Of a stretch of 64,000 nucleotides of DNA, positions 26,909-36,235 are shown piece by piece. The DNA comes from Labilithrix sp. (GTDB lineage: Bacteria; Myxococcota_A; Polyangia; Polyangiales; Polyangiaceae). A program made the position numbers and the translations under genes. The stretch covers positions 186,001 to 250,000 of the forward strand of contig JAHBWE010000006.1 in NCBI GenBank assembly GCA_019637155.1, read 5' to 3'. Below the pieces are notes generated by a model, which was not told the origin of the DNA, searched no databases, and saw nothing but the letters and a program-made list of their open reading frames with translations. The stretch's first letter is position 1; every line of letters begins with the position of its first letter.

Positions 26909-27940
26909 ATGCGCGCGTCGCAGCTCCTGGTCCTCGCCGGCCTCCTCTCCTCCTCCGTCGCCTCCGCCGCTCCGCTCCCCTCGCTCCCGGGCGCGAACGC
27001 GAACGCGGGCGAAGCGCCGGCCGCCGCCCCGTCCGGCGGAACGCTGGACCTCACGCAGATCCGGCGCGGCGTCGTCCAGGTCGAGCAGCAAGGACGTCCG
27101 ATGGCGATCGGCACCGTGCTCTCGAAGGACGGCCGCGTGCTCACGTCGCTCTCCGCGCTCGGCGGCGTCGAGGTACCCGAGATCCGCTACGCGGACAACA
27201 GCGTCGTCAAGGCGAAGGTCGGCCACAAGGACAAGGCCTGGGACCTCGCGCTCCTCATCCCGCAGACCGGCAAATGGACCGACGGCCTCATGCCCACCGA
27301 CGCGGATCCGAGCGGCGTCGACATCAAGGCCTTCCTCCCGAAGGCCGGGAAGATGGGCGCGAACCTCGTCGCGATCAAGGGCCGCGCGGAGGCGCACGCG
27401 AAGGACGGCGACGCGCTCAACAACGTGCTCGACCTCGATTTGAAGGGCCTCCCCAGCGTGCCGGGCGCGCCGCTCATCAACCCGGACGGCAAGGTCGTCG
27501 GCGTCCTCGTCCGCGCGTGCAAGGACGCCGCCCCCGAAAAGCCCGAGAAACCCGATCCGAAGGCGAAGGCGCCGGCCTGCACCCCGATCACGATCGGCGC
27601 GCCGGTCCCCGCGCTCCGCGGCTTCCTCATGAAGACGCCGACGACCGCGGTCCAGCCCGCGCCCTGGCTCGGCCTCGGCGGGGTCCCGAGCGAGAACGGG
27701 AACGTGAAGGGGGTCCGCGTCATGGGCGTCGCCCCCGGCTCCCCCGCGGAGAAGGCGGGCCTCAAGCCCACGGGAGACAGTCCGGATACGATCGTGGCGG
27801 TCGAGGGCTCGCCGGTGGAGACGCCCGAGCAGCTCGCGGAGGCGATCGCCAAACGATCGATCGGCCAGACGGTCAAGCTTCTCGTGTTCAGCGCCGGGAA
27901 ATTCCGTGAGGTCGCCGTGACCTTGCGCGCCGCGCCGTAA
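26909..27940 (+). CDS. HtrA-like pseudoprotease with PDZ domain
   Basis: The 343-residue exported protein has a signal peptide ending VASAA, a trypsin-like fold region (about 45-225) and a C-terminal PDZ domain (about 235-330, VRVMGVAPGSPAEKAGLKPTGD). The catalytic triad looks broken. The His position reads LTSLSAL where active proteins have LTNHHV-like sequence. The Asp (WDLALL) is kept, and the GNSGG nucleophile loop is replaced by PGAPLIN. It may bind peptides or act as a periplasmic scaffold. The PP2C phosphatase gene follows closely on the same strand. Confidence 0.78.
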   Translation: MRASQLLVLAGLLSSSVASAAPLPSLPGANANAGEAPAAAPSGGTLDLTQIRRGVVQVEQQGRPMAIGTVLSKDGRVLTSLSALGGVEVPEIRYADNSVVKAKVGHKDKAWDLALLIPQTGKWTDGLMPTDADPSGVDIKAFLPKAGKMGANLVAIKGRAEAHAKDGDALNNVLDLDLKGLPSVPGAPLINPDGKVVGVLVRACKDAAPEKPEKPDPKAKAPACTPITIGAPVPALRGFLMKTPTTAVQPAPWLGLGGVPSENGNVKGVRVMGVAPGSPAEKAGLKPTGDSPDTIVAVEGSPVETPEQLAEAIAKRSIGQTVKLLVFSAGKFREVAVTLRAAP

Positions 27941-27977
27941 CTCTCGGATCTTGTTTGACAGGGGAGCGCGACCCCTG

Positions 27978-28772
27978 TTGGATCCGTACACCGTGGGACT
28001 GCGCATCGAGGTGGCTGGCGAGACGAACGTCGGCATGAAGCGGACGCACAACGAGGACAACTTCTCGATCATCGAGGAGAGCGGCCTCTACATCGTCGCG
28101 GACGGGATGGGCGGTCACGCCTCGGGTGAGGTCGCGAGCAAGATGGCGGTCGACTCGCTGAAGGAGTTCTTCGCCGCCACGGCGCAGGACCCGGAGCGGA
28201 CCTGGCCGTACAAGATGGACCGCTCGAAGGGCTACGAGGAGAACCGGCTCATCACCGGCATCAAGCTCGCGAACCTCCGCATCTACGAGACCGCGCAGCG
28301 CGACTCCGGCAAGCGCGGCATGGGCACGACGATCGTGGTGCTCTTCGCGGTGGAGGACGGCGTGTACGTCGCGCACGTGGGCGACTCGCGCAGCTACCGC
28401 TTCCGCGACGGGAAGATCGAGCAGCTGACCGAGGACCACTCGCTCCTCAACGACTACATCAAGATGAAGCGGCTCACGGCGGAGGAGATCGCGAACTTCC
28501 CGCACAAGAACGTCATCGTCCGCGCGCTCGGGATGAAGGACACGGTGAAGGTCGACACGCGCTTCGAGTCCCCGCGCGCGAACGACGTCTACCTCCTCTG
28601 CTCCGACGGCCTCTCCGGCCCGGTCGAGGATCCGCAGATGCTCGAGATCGTCACGCGCTACGGCGGCGACCTGAAGATGACGGCGTCGAAGATGATCGAG
28701 CACGCGAACCAGAACGGCGGGCCCGACAACATCACCGTCATCCTCGCGCGCTACATCGACGACGGCAGCTGA
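27978..28772 (+). CDS. PP2C-family protein phosphatase
   Basis: The product, about 264 residues, is a PPM-type phosphatase that should reverse Ser/Thr kinase phosphorylation in the cytoplasm. Metal-binding motifs are visible: RTHNEDNF, VADGMGGHASGE, HVGDSRSYR, LCSDGLSG and GPDNITVI. The start is uncertain. TTG 27978 has GGGGAG 11 bases upstream; GTG 27993 is also plausible and still upstream of the first conserved motif. Six kinase genes lie in the same window, so it may be a shared antagonist. Confidence 0.92.
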   Translation: MDPYTVGLRIEVAGETNVGMKRTHNEDNFSIIEESGLYIVADGMGGHASGEVASKMAVDSLKEFFAATAQDPERTWPYKMDRSKGYEENRLITGIKLANLRIYETAQRDSGKRGMGTTIVVLFAVEDGVYVAHVGDSRSYRFRDGKIEQLTEDHSLLNDYIKMKRLTAEEIANFPHKNVIVRALGMKDTVKVDTRFESPRANDVYLLCSDGLSGPVEDPQMLEIVTRYGGDLKMTASKMIEHANQNGGPDNITVILARYIDDGS

Positions 28773-28776
28773 TCGC

Positions 28777-29715
28777 TCAGTTGTCGGGCGAGCCGCACGC
28801 GAGCCAGGCCTCGACCGTGCTCGCGGAGCCCTTGAGGCCGACGATGGGCGGCATGAGGTTGTCCGGCTTGCGATCGGGATTGACGACGTCGTCGAGCGAC
28901 GACGCGGCCGGATCGACGGAGCAGGGGCTGATGAGCGGGAGGCCGTTCGAGGTCACGAGCTGCACCATCGCGGCGTAGGTCTTCGCGGCGTCGTTCGGCA
29001 GAAAGAGCGGCGGCGGCGTGGCGCTCCCGTGGCAGCGGGTGTCCTGGCAGCCGCCAAGCGAGAGCGCGGGCAACACGTCCTTCGCGAAGCTCGTGCTGCA
29101 GGTCGGGGGGTTCGTCAGGACCTTGCCGCCCTTCTGCACGCACGCGGGGATCGCGGCGGCGGACGCGTCGCGAACGCTGGAGGCGTCGGGCTCGTCGAGC
29201 GTGATCGGGATCGCCTCCGGCGGAGCGCACGTCGCTCCGCGGATGCAGACGAGGCCCATCGGGCACGAGATCCCGACACACTCGGGTTCGAGGAGGACCG
29301 TGACCGGGACGTCGTGCCCTTCGACGAAGCGGACGAGACGCTTCGTGACGACGCAGTTGATCGGCGGCTGACCGTCCTCGGCGTCGCAGGCGTTCGCCGA
29401 GTTGCCGTCGAGCCCGGCGACGACGCGGATCGCGACCTCCGCGCTCCGGTCCTCGTTCGGCACGATCACGAGCGACGCGACGAAGCCCGTCCGCGCGTCC
29501 TGGCATCCGCGGGCGAACCTCTGCAGCGGTGAGCTCGCGGGATCGTCGATCTCTCTCCGTTTCGCGACGGCGATGCCGACTTGATTGAGCCGCAGAGCGC
29601 CATCCTCGCAGAGCTCCGGCGTGGTCCCGACGTAGATCGTGATCGTTGTCGCCGACGCGCAGGCGTGCGGGATCGCGAGCGCGCCGGCGAGGAAGATCCC
29701 TCCGAGCGCGCGCAT
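28777..29715 (-). CDS. Exported protein with cytochrome-like C-terminal motif
   Basis: The 312-residue protein has a signal peptide (LAGALAIPHACA) and a Cys-rich middle with pairs such as CVGISCPMGLVC. The C-terminal region resembles planctomycete/myxobacterial cytochrome-type domains (SFAKDVLPALSLGGCQDTRCHGSA, then PDNLMPP). The potential haem motif is C-x4-CH rather than the normal C-x2-CH, so haem attachment is not certain. The start overlaps the TGA of the TPR/PEGA gene, third in an operon behind a kinase. Confidence 0.75.
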   Translation of the reverse strand: MRALGGIFLAGALAIPHACASATTITIYVGTTPELCEDGALRLNQVGIAVAKRREIDDPASSPLQRFARGCQDARTGFVASLVIVPNEDRSAEVAIRVVAGLDGNSANACDAEDGQPPINCVVTKRLVRFVEGHDVPVTVLLEPECVGISCPMGLVCIRGATCAPPEAIPITLDEPDASSVRDASAAAIPACVQKGGKVLTNPPTCSTSFAKDVLPALSLGGCQDTRCHGSATPPPLFLPNDAAKTYAAMVQLVTSNGLPLISPCSVDPAASSLDDVVNPDRKPDNLMPPIVGLKGSASTVEAWLACGSPDN

Positions 29716-30470
29716 CAGAAGGTCACCAGCGGCGCCACGATCGTCCCCAACGTGCCGTCCGCCGGCGTTCGCTCCGTCGTGAGCGCGACGAAGACCGCGA
29801 CGCCGGCGGCGGCGACCACCGCGCCGGCGCCGACCCAGAACCACCAGCGCGTGTACACCGGGCCGGCCTCCGCCGCCGGGGCCGACGGCGCGCGCGGGCT
29901 CACGACGACGCGCCGCGGCTCCGCCTTCGGCTCGAGCGTCGCGTGGACCTCGTTCACGCGTCCGCCCTCGAGCGCGATCTCTTGCGTCCAGCTGCGAAAC
30001 CCCTCCTTCGAGATCTCGATCGTCGCCGCGCCGGCGTTGACCTTGATCGTCGACGGCTCGTCCGTCGTCGTCCCGACGATCGTGCTGCCCACGATCACGC
30101 GCGCGCCGGCGACGTTCGAGTGGATCTCGAGCGTCGCGACGCGCGTGCGGTAGACGGCGAGCATGCCGTCGAGCCGCGGCACGCGCTTGCGGAGCTCGAA
30201 CGGCGCGGTGTCGGAGAAGCGCTGGAGGCGATCGAGCGCGTCGGCGTGGCGGCCCATCGCCTCGTACGTGCGCGCGAGGTTGTAGAGCACGCTCGGATCG
30301 TGCTTCTCGCTCCACGACGCCTCGTACGATCGCGCGGCCTCGTCGAGCCGGCGCGCGTCGAACGCCTCGTCGCCCGCCTGCTTCAACGCGGCGGCGTCGG
30401 CGCGCGCGGCGGGCGCGAGCGTGAGCACCACACACGCCGCGGCGACGCTAAAGGCGAGTCGGATTCTCAT
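29715..30470 (-). CDS. TPR and PEGA-domain membrane protein
   Basis: The 251-residue exported protein has a signal peptide (to about residue 24), tetratricopeptide-like helices (ALKQAGDEAFDARRLDEAARSY, split near residue 28), a PEGA-like beta domain (about 115-180, with ARVIVGSTIVGTTTDEP) and one C-terminal span (VGAGAVVAAAGVAVFVAL). PEGA domains are surface-associated. It overlaps the upstream kinase gene end by 23 bases and the next gene by 3, so the three form one operon. A cell-envelope assembly role is inferred from domains only. Confidence 0.82.
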   Translation of the reverse strand: MRIRLAFSVAAACVVLTLAPAARADAAALKQAGDEAFDARRLDEAARSYEASWSEKHDPSVLYNLARTYEAMGRHADALDRLQRFSDTAPFELRKRVPRLDGMLAVYRTRVATLEIHSNVAGARVIVGSTIVGTTTDEPSTIKVNAGAATIEISKEGFRSWTQEIALEGGRVNEVHATLEPKAEPRRVVVSPRAPSAPAAEAGPVYTRWWFWVGAGAVVAAAGVAVFVALTTERTPADGTLGTIVAPLVTF

Positions 30471-31839
30471 CGTACCTGTTGGTCGGCCTCGGTGGCCTCG
30501 CGCGCGGGCGGGTGGAGGCCGTGGCCGGCGCGGCGGGCGGCGCCGCGGCGTCTTTCGCGGCGGGGAGCACGGTGGGAATCGCGATCGCGGTCACGGCCGG
30601 CGGCGGGGAAGCCGCGGGGACGAGCACGGGCGGAATCGCGGCCCGCTGCGGCGGAGCGGCGGGGGCGAGCACGGCGGGCTCCGCGCGCGGCGTCTTCTTC
30701 GGCCCGAGCGACATTGCGAGCGCGAGCGTCGCGACGACGAGGACGCCGGTCGCGATGAGCGGGGCGCGCCGATCGCGCCATACGTCCGTCACGCGCCGGG
30801 AGCGCGGCCTCGCGTTCCAAGCGCGCGTCGTCTCGGTCCGATCGGCGATCGTGTCGGCGGTGACGACGGTGTTCGTCGACGACTCGTCGCTCACCGCCGC
30901 GGGCGTGCTCGGCGCGACGTCGCGCGCGGAGGGGACGACGGCGAGCTCGTCGATCGCGAGCTTCGTCATCGGCGACGGCTCGGCGACGAACGGGACGAGC
31001 GCGCGACCGAGCGCGCGCGCGTCGGGGAAGCGCTTCGCCGCGTTCTTCTCGAGCGCGCGGGCGACGACGGCGGAGAGGTCGCGCGGGACGTCGCGGCGGT
31101 CCACGTTCGGGAGCGGCTTGTCGTCGAGGACGCGCGCGGCGAGGTCGAGGCCGCGGCCCTCCGCCGGCAGCGAGCCGGTGAGCAGACGAAAGAGGATGAC
31201 GCCGAGCGACCAGACGTCGGCCCGCGCGTCGACGTGCTTCGACGCGCGCATCTGCTCCGGCGACATGTACGAGAGCGTGCCGATCGCCTCGCTCGGCGAG
31301 GTGAGCTCGGACGTGTTGTCGTGATCGAGGAGCTTCGAGAGGCCGAAGTCGAGCACGCGGATCATCGGGCTCGCCGGGTTGCTGCGATCGAGGAAGAGGT
31401 TCCCCGGCTTGAGATCGCGATGGATGATGCCGGCGGCGTGCGCCTCCGCGATGCCGGCGCACGCCTGGATGACGTAGGAGACGGCGTCCTCGCAGCGGAG
31501 GCCGGCCTGACGCAGCTCGGCTTGACGCATCTCCGCGCTGAGGTCGTGGCCCTCGAGGAGCTCCATCACCATCACCGGCGCTCCGCCGGCGGCGTCGAAG
31601 TCGAGGACCCGCGCGACGAAGCGGCTCCGCAGCCGCGCCGCCGCCCGCGCCTCGCGCTCCATGCGCGAGATGCGCTCCGCCGCGTCCTCGGCGCCCGGGC
31701 TCATCAGCTTCAGCGCGACCCGGCCGTCGGTCGCGACGTTGACCGCCTCGTACACGACGCCCATGCCGCCACGTCCGAGCTGGCGGGTGACGCGGTATTT
31801 TCCGAGCACCACGTCGCCTTTGGCGGGCAACCACCCCAC
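30448..31839 (-). CDS. Membrane Ser/Thr protein kinase
   Basis: The product, about 463 residues, has a kinase domain at the N-terminus with LGRGGMGVVYEA, ATP Lys in VALKLM, GIIHRDLKPGNLFL, DFGLSKLL and GTLSYMSPEQMR. A Ser/Thr/Pro-rich stretch and one span (LIATGVLVVATLALAMSL) follow, then a Pro/Ala-rich outer tail. I chose GTG 31839; the longer frame back to 32019 runs antisense into the divergent lipoprotein gene. It heads the operon with the TPR/PEGA and cytochrome-like genes, which may be its targets or partners. Confidence 0.91.
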   Translation of the reverse strand: MGWLPAKGDVVLGKYRVTRQLGRGGMGVVYEAVNVATDGRVALKLMSPGAEDAAERISRMEREARAAARLRSRFVARVLDFDAAGGAPVMVMELLEGHDLSAEMRQAELRQAGLRCEDAVSYVIQACAGIAEAHAAGIIHRDLKPGNLFLDRSNPASPMIRVLDFGLSKLLDHDNTSELTSPSEAIGTLSYMSPEQMRASKHVDARADVWSLGVILFRLLTGSLPAEGRGLDLAARVLDDKPLPNVDRRDVPRDLSAVVARALEKNAAKRFPDARALGRALVPFVAEPSPMTKLAIDELAVVPSARDVAPSTPAAVSDESSTNTVVTADTIADRTETTRAWNARPRSRRVTDVWRDRRAPLIATGVLVVATLALAMSLGPKKTPRAEPAVLAPAAPPQRAAIPPVLVPAASPPPAVTAIAIPTVLPAAKDAAAPPAAPATASTRPRARPPRPTNRYDENPTRL

Positions 31840-31864
31840 GCCGCGAGCGTACCATACGGCGCAC

Positions 31865-32731
<867 letters not shown>

Positions 32732-32746
32732 CCTAGACTCGGCGCC

Positions 32747-33556
32747 ATGCTCCCGACCGCGACGCCTCTCGAAGACACGCTCCTCACGTCGGACGGCGCG
32801 ACGGTGTACCTCGCGCCCGCGCGCGGCGGGATGGCGACGCGCTTCTTCGCCGGCGAGCGCGCGGTGTTCTACCTCGACGACGACACGCTCCGCGACCGGA
32901 GCAAGAACGTGCGCGGCGGCAACCCGGTGCTGTTCCCTTCGCCGGGCAAGCTCGAGGGCGATCGCTGGGGGGACCTGTCGATGGGACAGCACGGGTTCGC
33001 GCGGAACGCGGCGTGGAAGGCGGAGGACGCGCGCGAGAGCGCGGTCACGCTCGTCGCGACGTCGAACGACGCGACGATGGCGACGTACCCGCACGCGTTC
33101 ACGCTCCGCTTTCGCTATGCGCTCACGGGCACCACCCTCCGCATCGAGCAGTCGATCGAGACCGCCGGTCCTTACGGCGTGGGCTTCCATCCGTACTTCT
33201 TCGTGCCGCAAGCGGACAAGGCGCGCGCCCGCATCGCGACGCCGGCCACGCGCGCGTGGGACAACGTGAAGAAGGAGGAGATCGCGCTCGGCGGTCCGAT
33301 CGATCTGACGGCGAAGGAGGTCGACCTCCACCTCGTCGATCACGGCTCGTCTACGGCGGTGCTCGAGCTGCCCGCCGGCCGCGTCGAGGTGCGCGGCTCG
33401 CCGGAGTACACGCGCTGGGTCGTGTGGACGGTGGCGGGCAAGGACTACGTCTGCCTCGAGCCGTGGACCTGCCCCGCCGACGCGCTGAACACGGGGACGA
33501 GCCTCCTCACCGGTCCGCGCACGCTCTGGACGGAGATCGCGTTCAGCGCGTCGTGA
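32747..33556 (+). CDS. Aldose 1-epimerase family protein
   Basis: The 269-residue cytoplasmic protein has the galactose-mutarotase-like fold pattern. NPVLFPSPGKL lies near residue 60 and QHGFARNAAW near 85 (His candidate). VGFHPYFFVP near 147 carries a second candidate His, and a late acidic region is CLEPWTCP near 239. It fits the YeaD/GalM-type sugar epimerases. Length matches the D-hexose-6-phosphate epimerase group. It overlaps the end of the convergent lipoprotein gene by 14 bases. Confidence 0.85.
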   Translation: MLPTATPLEDTLLTSDGATVYLAPARGGMATRFFAGERAVFYLDDDTLRDRSKNVRGGNPVLFPSPGKLEGDRWGDLSMGQHGFARNAAWKAEDARESAVTLVATSNDATMATYPHAFTLRFRYALTGTTLRIEQSIETAGPYGVGFHPYFFVPQADKARARIATPATRAWDNVKKEEIALGGPIDLTAKEVDLHLVDHGSSTAVLELPAGRVEVRGSPEYTRWVVWTVAGKDYVCLEPWTCPADALNTGTSLLTGPRTLWTEIAFSAS

Positions 33557-34151
33557 TCGTGTAGTGCGCGCCGGGGGTGTCGAGGACGAAGTCGTGCGAG
33601 CTCGTCGCGTCGGCGATGCGCCAGCGGTGCGTCGTGAAGGTGCTCTGCGAGACGGTCTGCCCGGGCGCGACCGTCGCCCAGGACCGGAGCGAGCACGCGT
33701 GGTCGACCCAATAGAGCGTGACCGATCCCGCGCGCTGGTTCGTGAACGAGAAGGTCAGCGGCGCGCCGTTGCTCGAGCAGTGGTCGGAGGCTCCTTCGAC
33801 GATCGTGTGGAGCCCGTTCGCGGAGGCGATCGCGAACGGCGGCGGAGGCGGAGGAGGAGGCGGCGGCTCGGCGGGTGGGGGCGCGGGCTCTTCCGCCTCG
33901 GGCCTCGTCTCTTCCGTCTCTTCCGTCGTCGTCGTCGTCGTCGCCGGCGGAGGTGCGGGCGTGACGGGTTTGGCGATCCCGTCGTTCGGGTCGACGATGA
34001 GCTCGCCCGCTTCCTCCGGCCTGAGCACGCCGCGGGACGGCGGCGTGTCGTCGCCGGCGCGCGCGAGCGTCGGAGGAGCGTCGTCGTTCGCGTCCGCCGC
34101 GCAGCCGGTCATCATGAGGAGCGCCGCCAGCACCGTCGAGAGCTTCGTCAT
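33543..34151 (-). CDS. Lipoprotein with VHL-like beta domain
   Basis: The 202-residue lipoprotein (lipobox LLMMTGC) has a long disordered linker with poly-Thr and poly-Pro tracts, then a C-terminal domain of about 90 residues. That domain resembles the von Hippel-Lindau beta domain: TFSFTNQRAGSVTLYWVD, then WATVAPGQTVSQSTFTTHRW and FVLDTPGAHYTI. The order of hydrophobic strands and the APGQ turn fit that family, which occurs in bacterial exported proteins. Two Cys in the domain may pair. The start is ATG 34151; the longer frame upstream is doubtful. Confidence 0.78.
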   Translation of the reverse strand: MTKLSTVLAALLMMTGCAADANDDAPPTLARAGDDTPPSRGVLRPEEAGELIVDPNDGIAKPVTPAPPPATTTTTTEETEETRPEAEEPAPPPAEPPPPPPPPPPFAIASANGLHTIVEGASDHCSSNGAPLTFSFTNQRAGSVTLYWVDHACSLRSWATVAPGQTVSQSTFTTHRWRIADATSSHDFVLDTPGAHYTITTR

Positions 34152-34256
34152 GCTCGTCGCCGGACGCACGGCGTATGCCGCGCGGCTCCTCCGCGAGAAC
34201 CGCGGGCCCCGCGCGCGAGGTCCGCGGACGACAGGCGAGGACGCGAGGCCCCGTGG

Positions 34257-34272
34257 TGGACTGTCGTCCACG
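34257..34272 (+). promoter_or_regulatory. Palindromic operator-like site, copy 1
   Basis: GTGGAC-TGTC-GTCCAC is a perfect 6-4-6 palindrome. The same 16 bases, inside a 21-base match, occur at 42036-42051 upstream of the paralogous lipoprotein gene. It lies about 90 bases before the ATG at 34361. Confidence 0.65.
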
Positions 34273-34333
34273 AAGCCCGCGCCACGACCCGCATCCTCCA
34301 TGGTCTCCACGAGTTGGCGTGATCCACCTCGCC

Positions 34334-34347
34334 GGCACGCTCGCTGC
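34334..34347 (+). promoter_or_regulatory. Sigma-54-like -24/-12 promoter, copy 1
   Basis: GGCACGCTCGCTGC has GG and GC exactly 10 bases apart, as in sigma-54 promoters (consensus GGCAC-N5-TTGC). The predicted start falls a base or two before the ATG at 34361, so the transcript would be almost leaderless. The match is supported by the same pattern upstream of the paralogue. Confidence 0.5.
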
Positions 34348-34360
34348 TTTATCGACCTGC

Positions 34361-34960
34361 ATGAACGACAACACGAAGACCGGTCTGACGCTCTCCCTCG
34401 CTCTCGCCCTCTCCTCGATCGTGTGGGGATGCGCCGCCCCGACAGCCGAAGAGGAAGAGATGGGATCGACCGAGTCGCACGTCACCGCGGACCCGGGGAC
34501 GGCGGACAAGATCACGCTCATCCGCAGCTTCCGCCCGGGCCACGGGCACTGGGCCTCGGTCCGCCAGGCGCCGAGGTACTTCACGCCCGAGGTCCGCTAC
34601 ACGATCCGCCTCCATGGCCAGCGCGCCCTCTTCGCGTGTGGCTTCCAGCGCCACAACTTCCTCTCGCTCGACCCGAACTGCGAGGGGCAGGTGCAGCAGG
34701 GCTTCGTCGGCTACGCGGACCAGAACGCGCAGGGCACGCGCCAGCCGCTCTACCGCTGCAACGCCGGGGGCGATCACTTCATCACGACCGATCCGGGCTG
34801 CGAGGGTCACGTGATGGAGGGGCTCCTCGGCTGGGTCGAGGACGCGGCCGGCATCGCGCCTCCTCCCGAGCCCGTCGACGAGTGCCAGTACGACTTCGAG
34901 TGCGGTGGCGGCATGTTCTGCCAGTACTCCCACCCTCGTCGCTGCGAAGCCGGCGCCTGA
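34361..34960 (+). CDS. Lipoprotein with DUF5648-like repeats, copy 1
   Basis: The 199-residue lipoprotein (signal to about residue 24, Cys in VWGCAAP) has two related repeats in its mature part: FACGFQRHNFLSLDPNCEG and YRCNAGGDHFITTDPGCEG, each ending with a GxxGYxxD-type stretch. This pattern is like DUF5648-type extracellular repeats. The C-terminus is Cys-rich (CQYDFECGGGMFCQY). It is a paralogue of the minus-strand gene at 41357 and shares its upstream palindrome. A coiled-coil lipoprotein gene follows after 14 bases. Confidence 0.82.
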   Translation: MNDNTKTGLTLSLALALSSIVWGCAAPTAEEEEMGSTESHVTADPGTADKITLIRSFRPGHGHWASVRQAPRYFTPEVRYTIRLHGQRALFACGFQRHNFLSLDPNCEGQVQQGFVGYADQNAQGTRQPLYRCNAGGDHFITTDPGCEGHVMEGLLGWVEDAAGIAPPPEPVDECQYDFECGGGMFCQYSHPRRCEAGA

Positions 34961-34974
34961 GAGGATCGAGCACG

Positions 34975-35325
34975 ATGAAGATCGTTCCGCTCCTCCTCAC
35001 CGTCACGCTCCTCGGTGCTTGCTCCGCTCCGGAGCCCGAACCCGAAGAGACCGGCTCGACCGAGTCCAGCATGCTCGACCATAACGAGAGGATCCTCGAG
35101 ATGCAGAGGGCCGATCAGCAGCAGGCTCAGGACATCTTTCGGCAGGTCGCGGAAGACACGCAACGCCAGCGCGCCGAGCGGTGGGCAATACTGCAGGAGA
35201 CCCAGCGGAAAATCGCCGAGATGACGGCCCAGATCGAGGCCGACAAGGCCCGGGCCGCCGCCCGCGCGGCACAGGCATCGGACGCGGGCGTAGAAGAAGA
35301 CGCGGACGCGGACGCGGACGACTAG
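34975..35325 (+). CDS. Coiled-coil lipoprotein
   Basis: The 116-residue product has lipobox LLGACS and an acidic linker, then a Gln/Arg/Glu-rich helix (about residues 33-95, with heptad-like spacing: LEMQRADQQQAQDIFRQV) and an acidic tail ending DADADADD. It looks like a small periplasmic tether or adaptor. It lies 14 bases downstream of the DUF5648-like gene and would share its promoter. Confidence 0.8.
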   Translation: MKIVPLLLTVTLLGACSAPEPEPEETGSTESSMLDHNERILEMQRADQQQAQDIFRQVAEDTQRQRAERWAILQETQRKIAEMTAQIEADKARAAARAAQASDAGVEEDADADADD

Positions 35326-35333
35326 CCCTCGGC

Positions 35334-36182
35334 TCAGTCGGCGAGAACGACGAAGTCGTCGAAACGGATCACGAACGGCGCCGTCGTATCGTCGACGAAG
35401 CGGTTGCCGACGTAGCCGCGGCCGGGCGCGTTGTGCGTCCTCTCGAGCGTGAGCTCGCCCGAGCCGCCTCCGCCTTCGGCGCGCGCGGAGAGCTTGCCCT
35501 TCTCGAAGTCGACGATGAGCTCGAGCCGCTTCCACGTCGTGAGGTCCACGTCGACGCGACCCTTGGGCACGCTATTTTGGAGCGGGGTCGGCCGCTGGTC
35601 CTGCTCGTTGAGATCGATGAACTTGTTTTTGACGTCGTAGCGGAGGTAGGCGTAGACGTCGTCGCGGAGGAAGCCGCCGAGGTGCAGGTACTCCGGAGCG
35701 GTCCCTGCCTCGATCGCGACGCGCACGTCGAAGAGGAGGCGGACGCGCTTGGGCGCGACGGCGATCTCGACCTCGTGCTCGGCGCCGGCGGACTCTCCGC
35801 CGAGGTTCGGGTACGAGAACGCGAGCGAGGCAGGCGCCGAGCGCGAGTCGTCGGTCGCGAGCTTGGTCGTCACCCGCCCGAACGACAAGAGCAGCAGGCT
35901 CCCGGCGTCCACGCCGTCGTAGTCGAAGCACTGCTTGAAGCGCGCGGTGCCGGCGGCGGCGCAGAACGGTCGCTCGACCGGCGGCACGCTCGTCTCGGAC
36001 GTCGTCGCGTCGCGCGGCCCGCCGCTGCCGCCGTCATCGTCGTCGTCGTCGCCGGGTGGGCGCGCGCCGTCGCGACCGGGCGCGGGGCTCGACGGCGAAA
36101 GATCGAGATCGGTCGTCAGCGTCCAGCAGCCGACGATCGACGCGGCGGCGATGAGGGCGAACGCGGCCCGGGCGCGTGACAT
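35334..36182 (-). CDS. Lipoprotein with lectin-like beta domain
   Basis: The 282-residue lipoprotein (lipobox ASIVGC) has an acidic linker with six Asp in a row and a C-terminal domain of about 200 residues rich in beta strands (FDYDGVDAGSLLLLSF onward). Alternating aromatic and charged residues look like concanavalin-type or laminin-G-like folds; that assignment is weak. ATG 36182 fits the signal peptide. It is convergent with the coiled-coil lipoprotein and divergent from the sigma-54 activator. Function unknown. Confidence 0.72.
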   Translation of the reverse strand: MSRARAAFALIAAASIVGCWTLTTDLDLSPSSPAPGRDGARPPGDDDDDDGGSGGPRDATTSETSVPPVERPFCAAAGTARFKQCFDYDGVDAGSLLLLSFGRVTTKLATDDSRSAPASLAFSYPNLGGESAGAEHEVEIAVAPKRVRLLFDVRVAIEAGTAPEYLHLGGFLRDDVYAYLRYDVKNKFIDLNEQDQRPTPLQNSVPKGRVDVDLTTWKRLELIVDFEKGKLSARAEGGGGSGELTLERTHNAPGRGYVGNRFVDDTTAPFVIRFDDFVVLAD

Positions 36183-36235
36183 CGACCGCGATTCTAGCAC
36201 CGGTGCGAGGGGAGCCGTTACGATGCTGGGCGATC

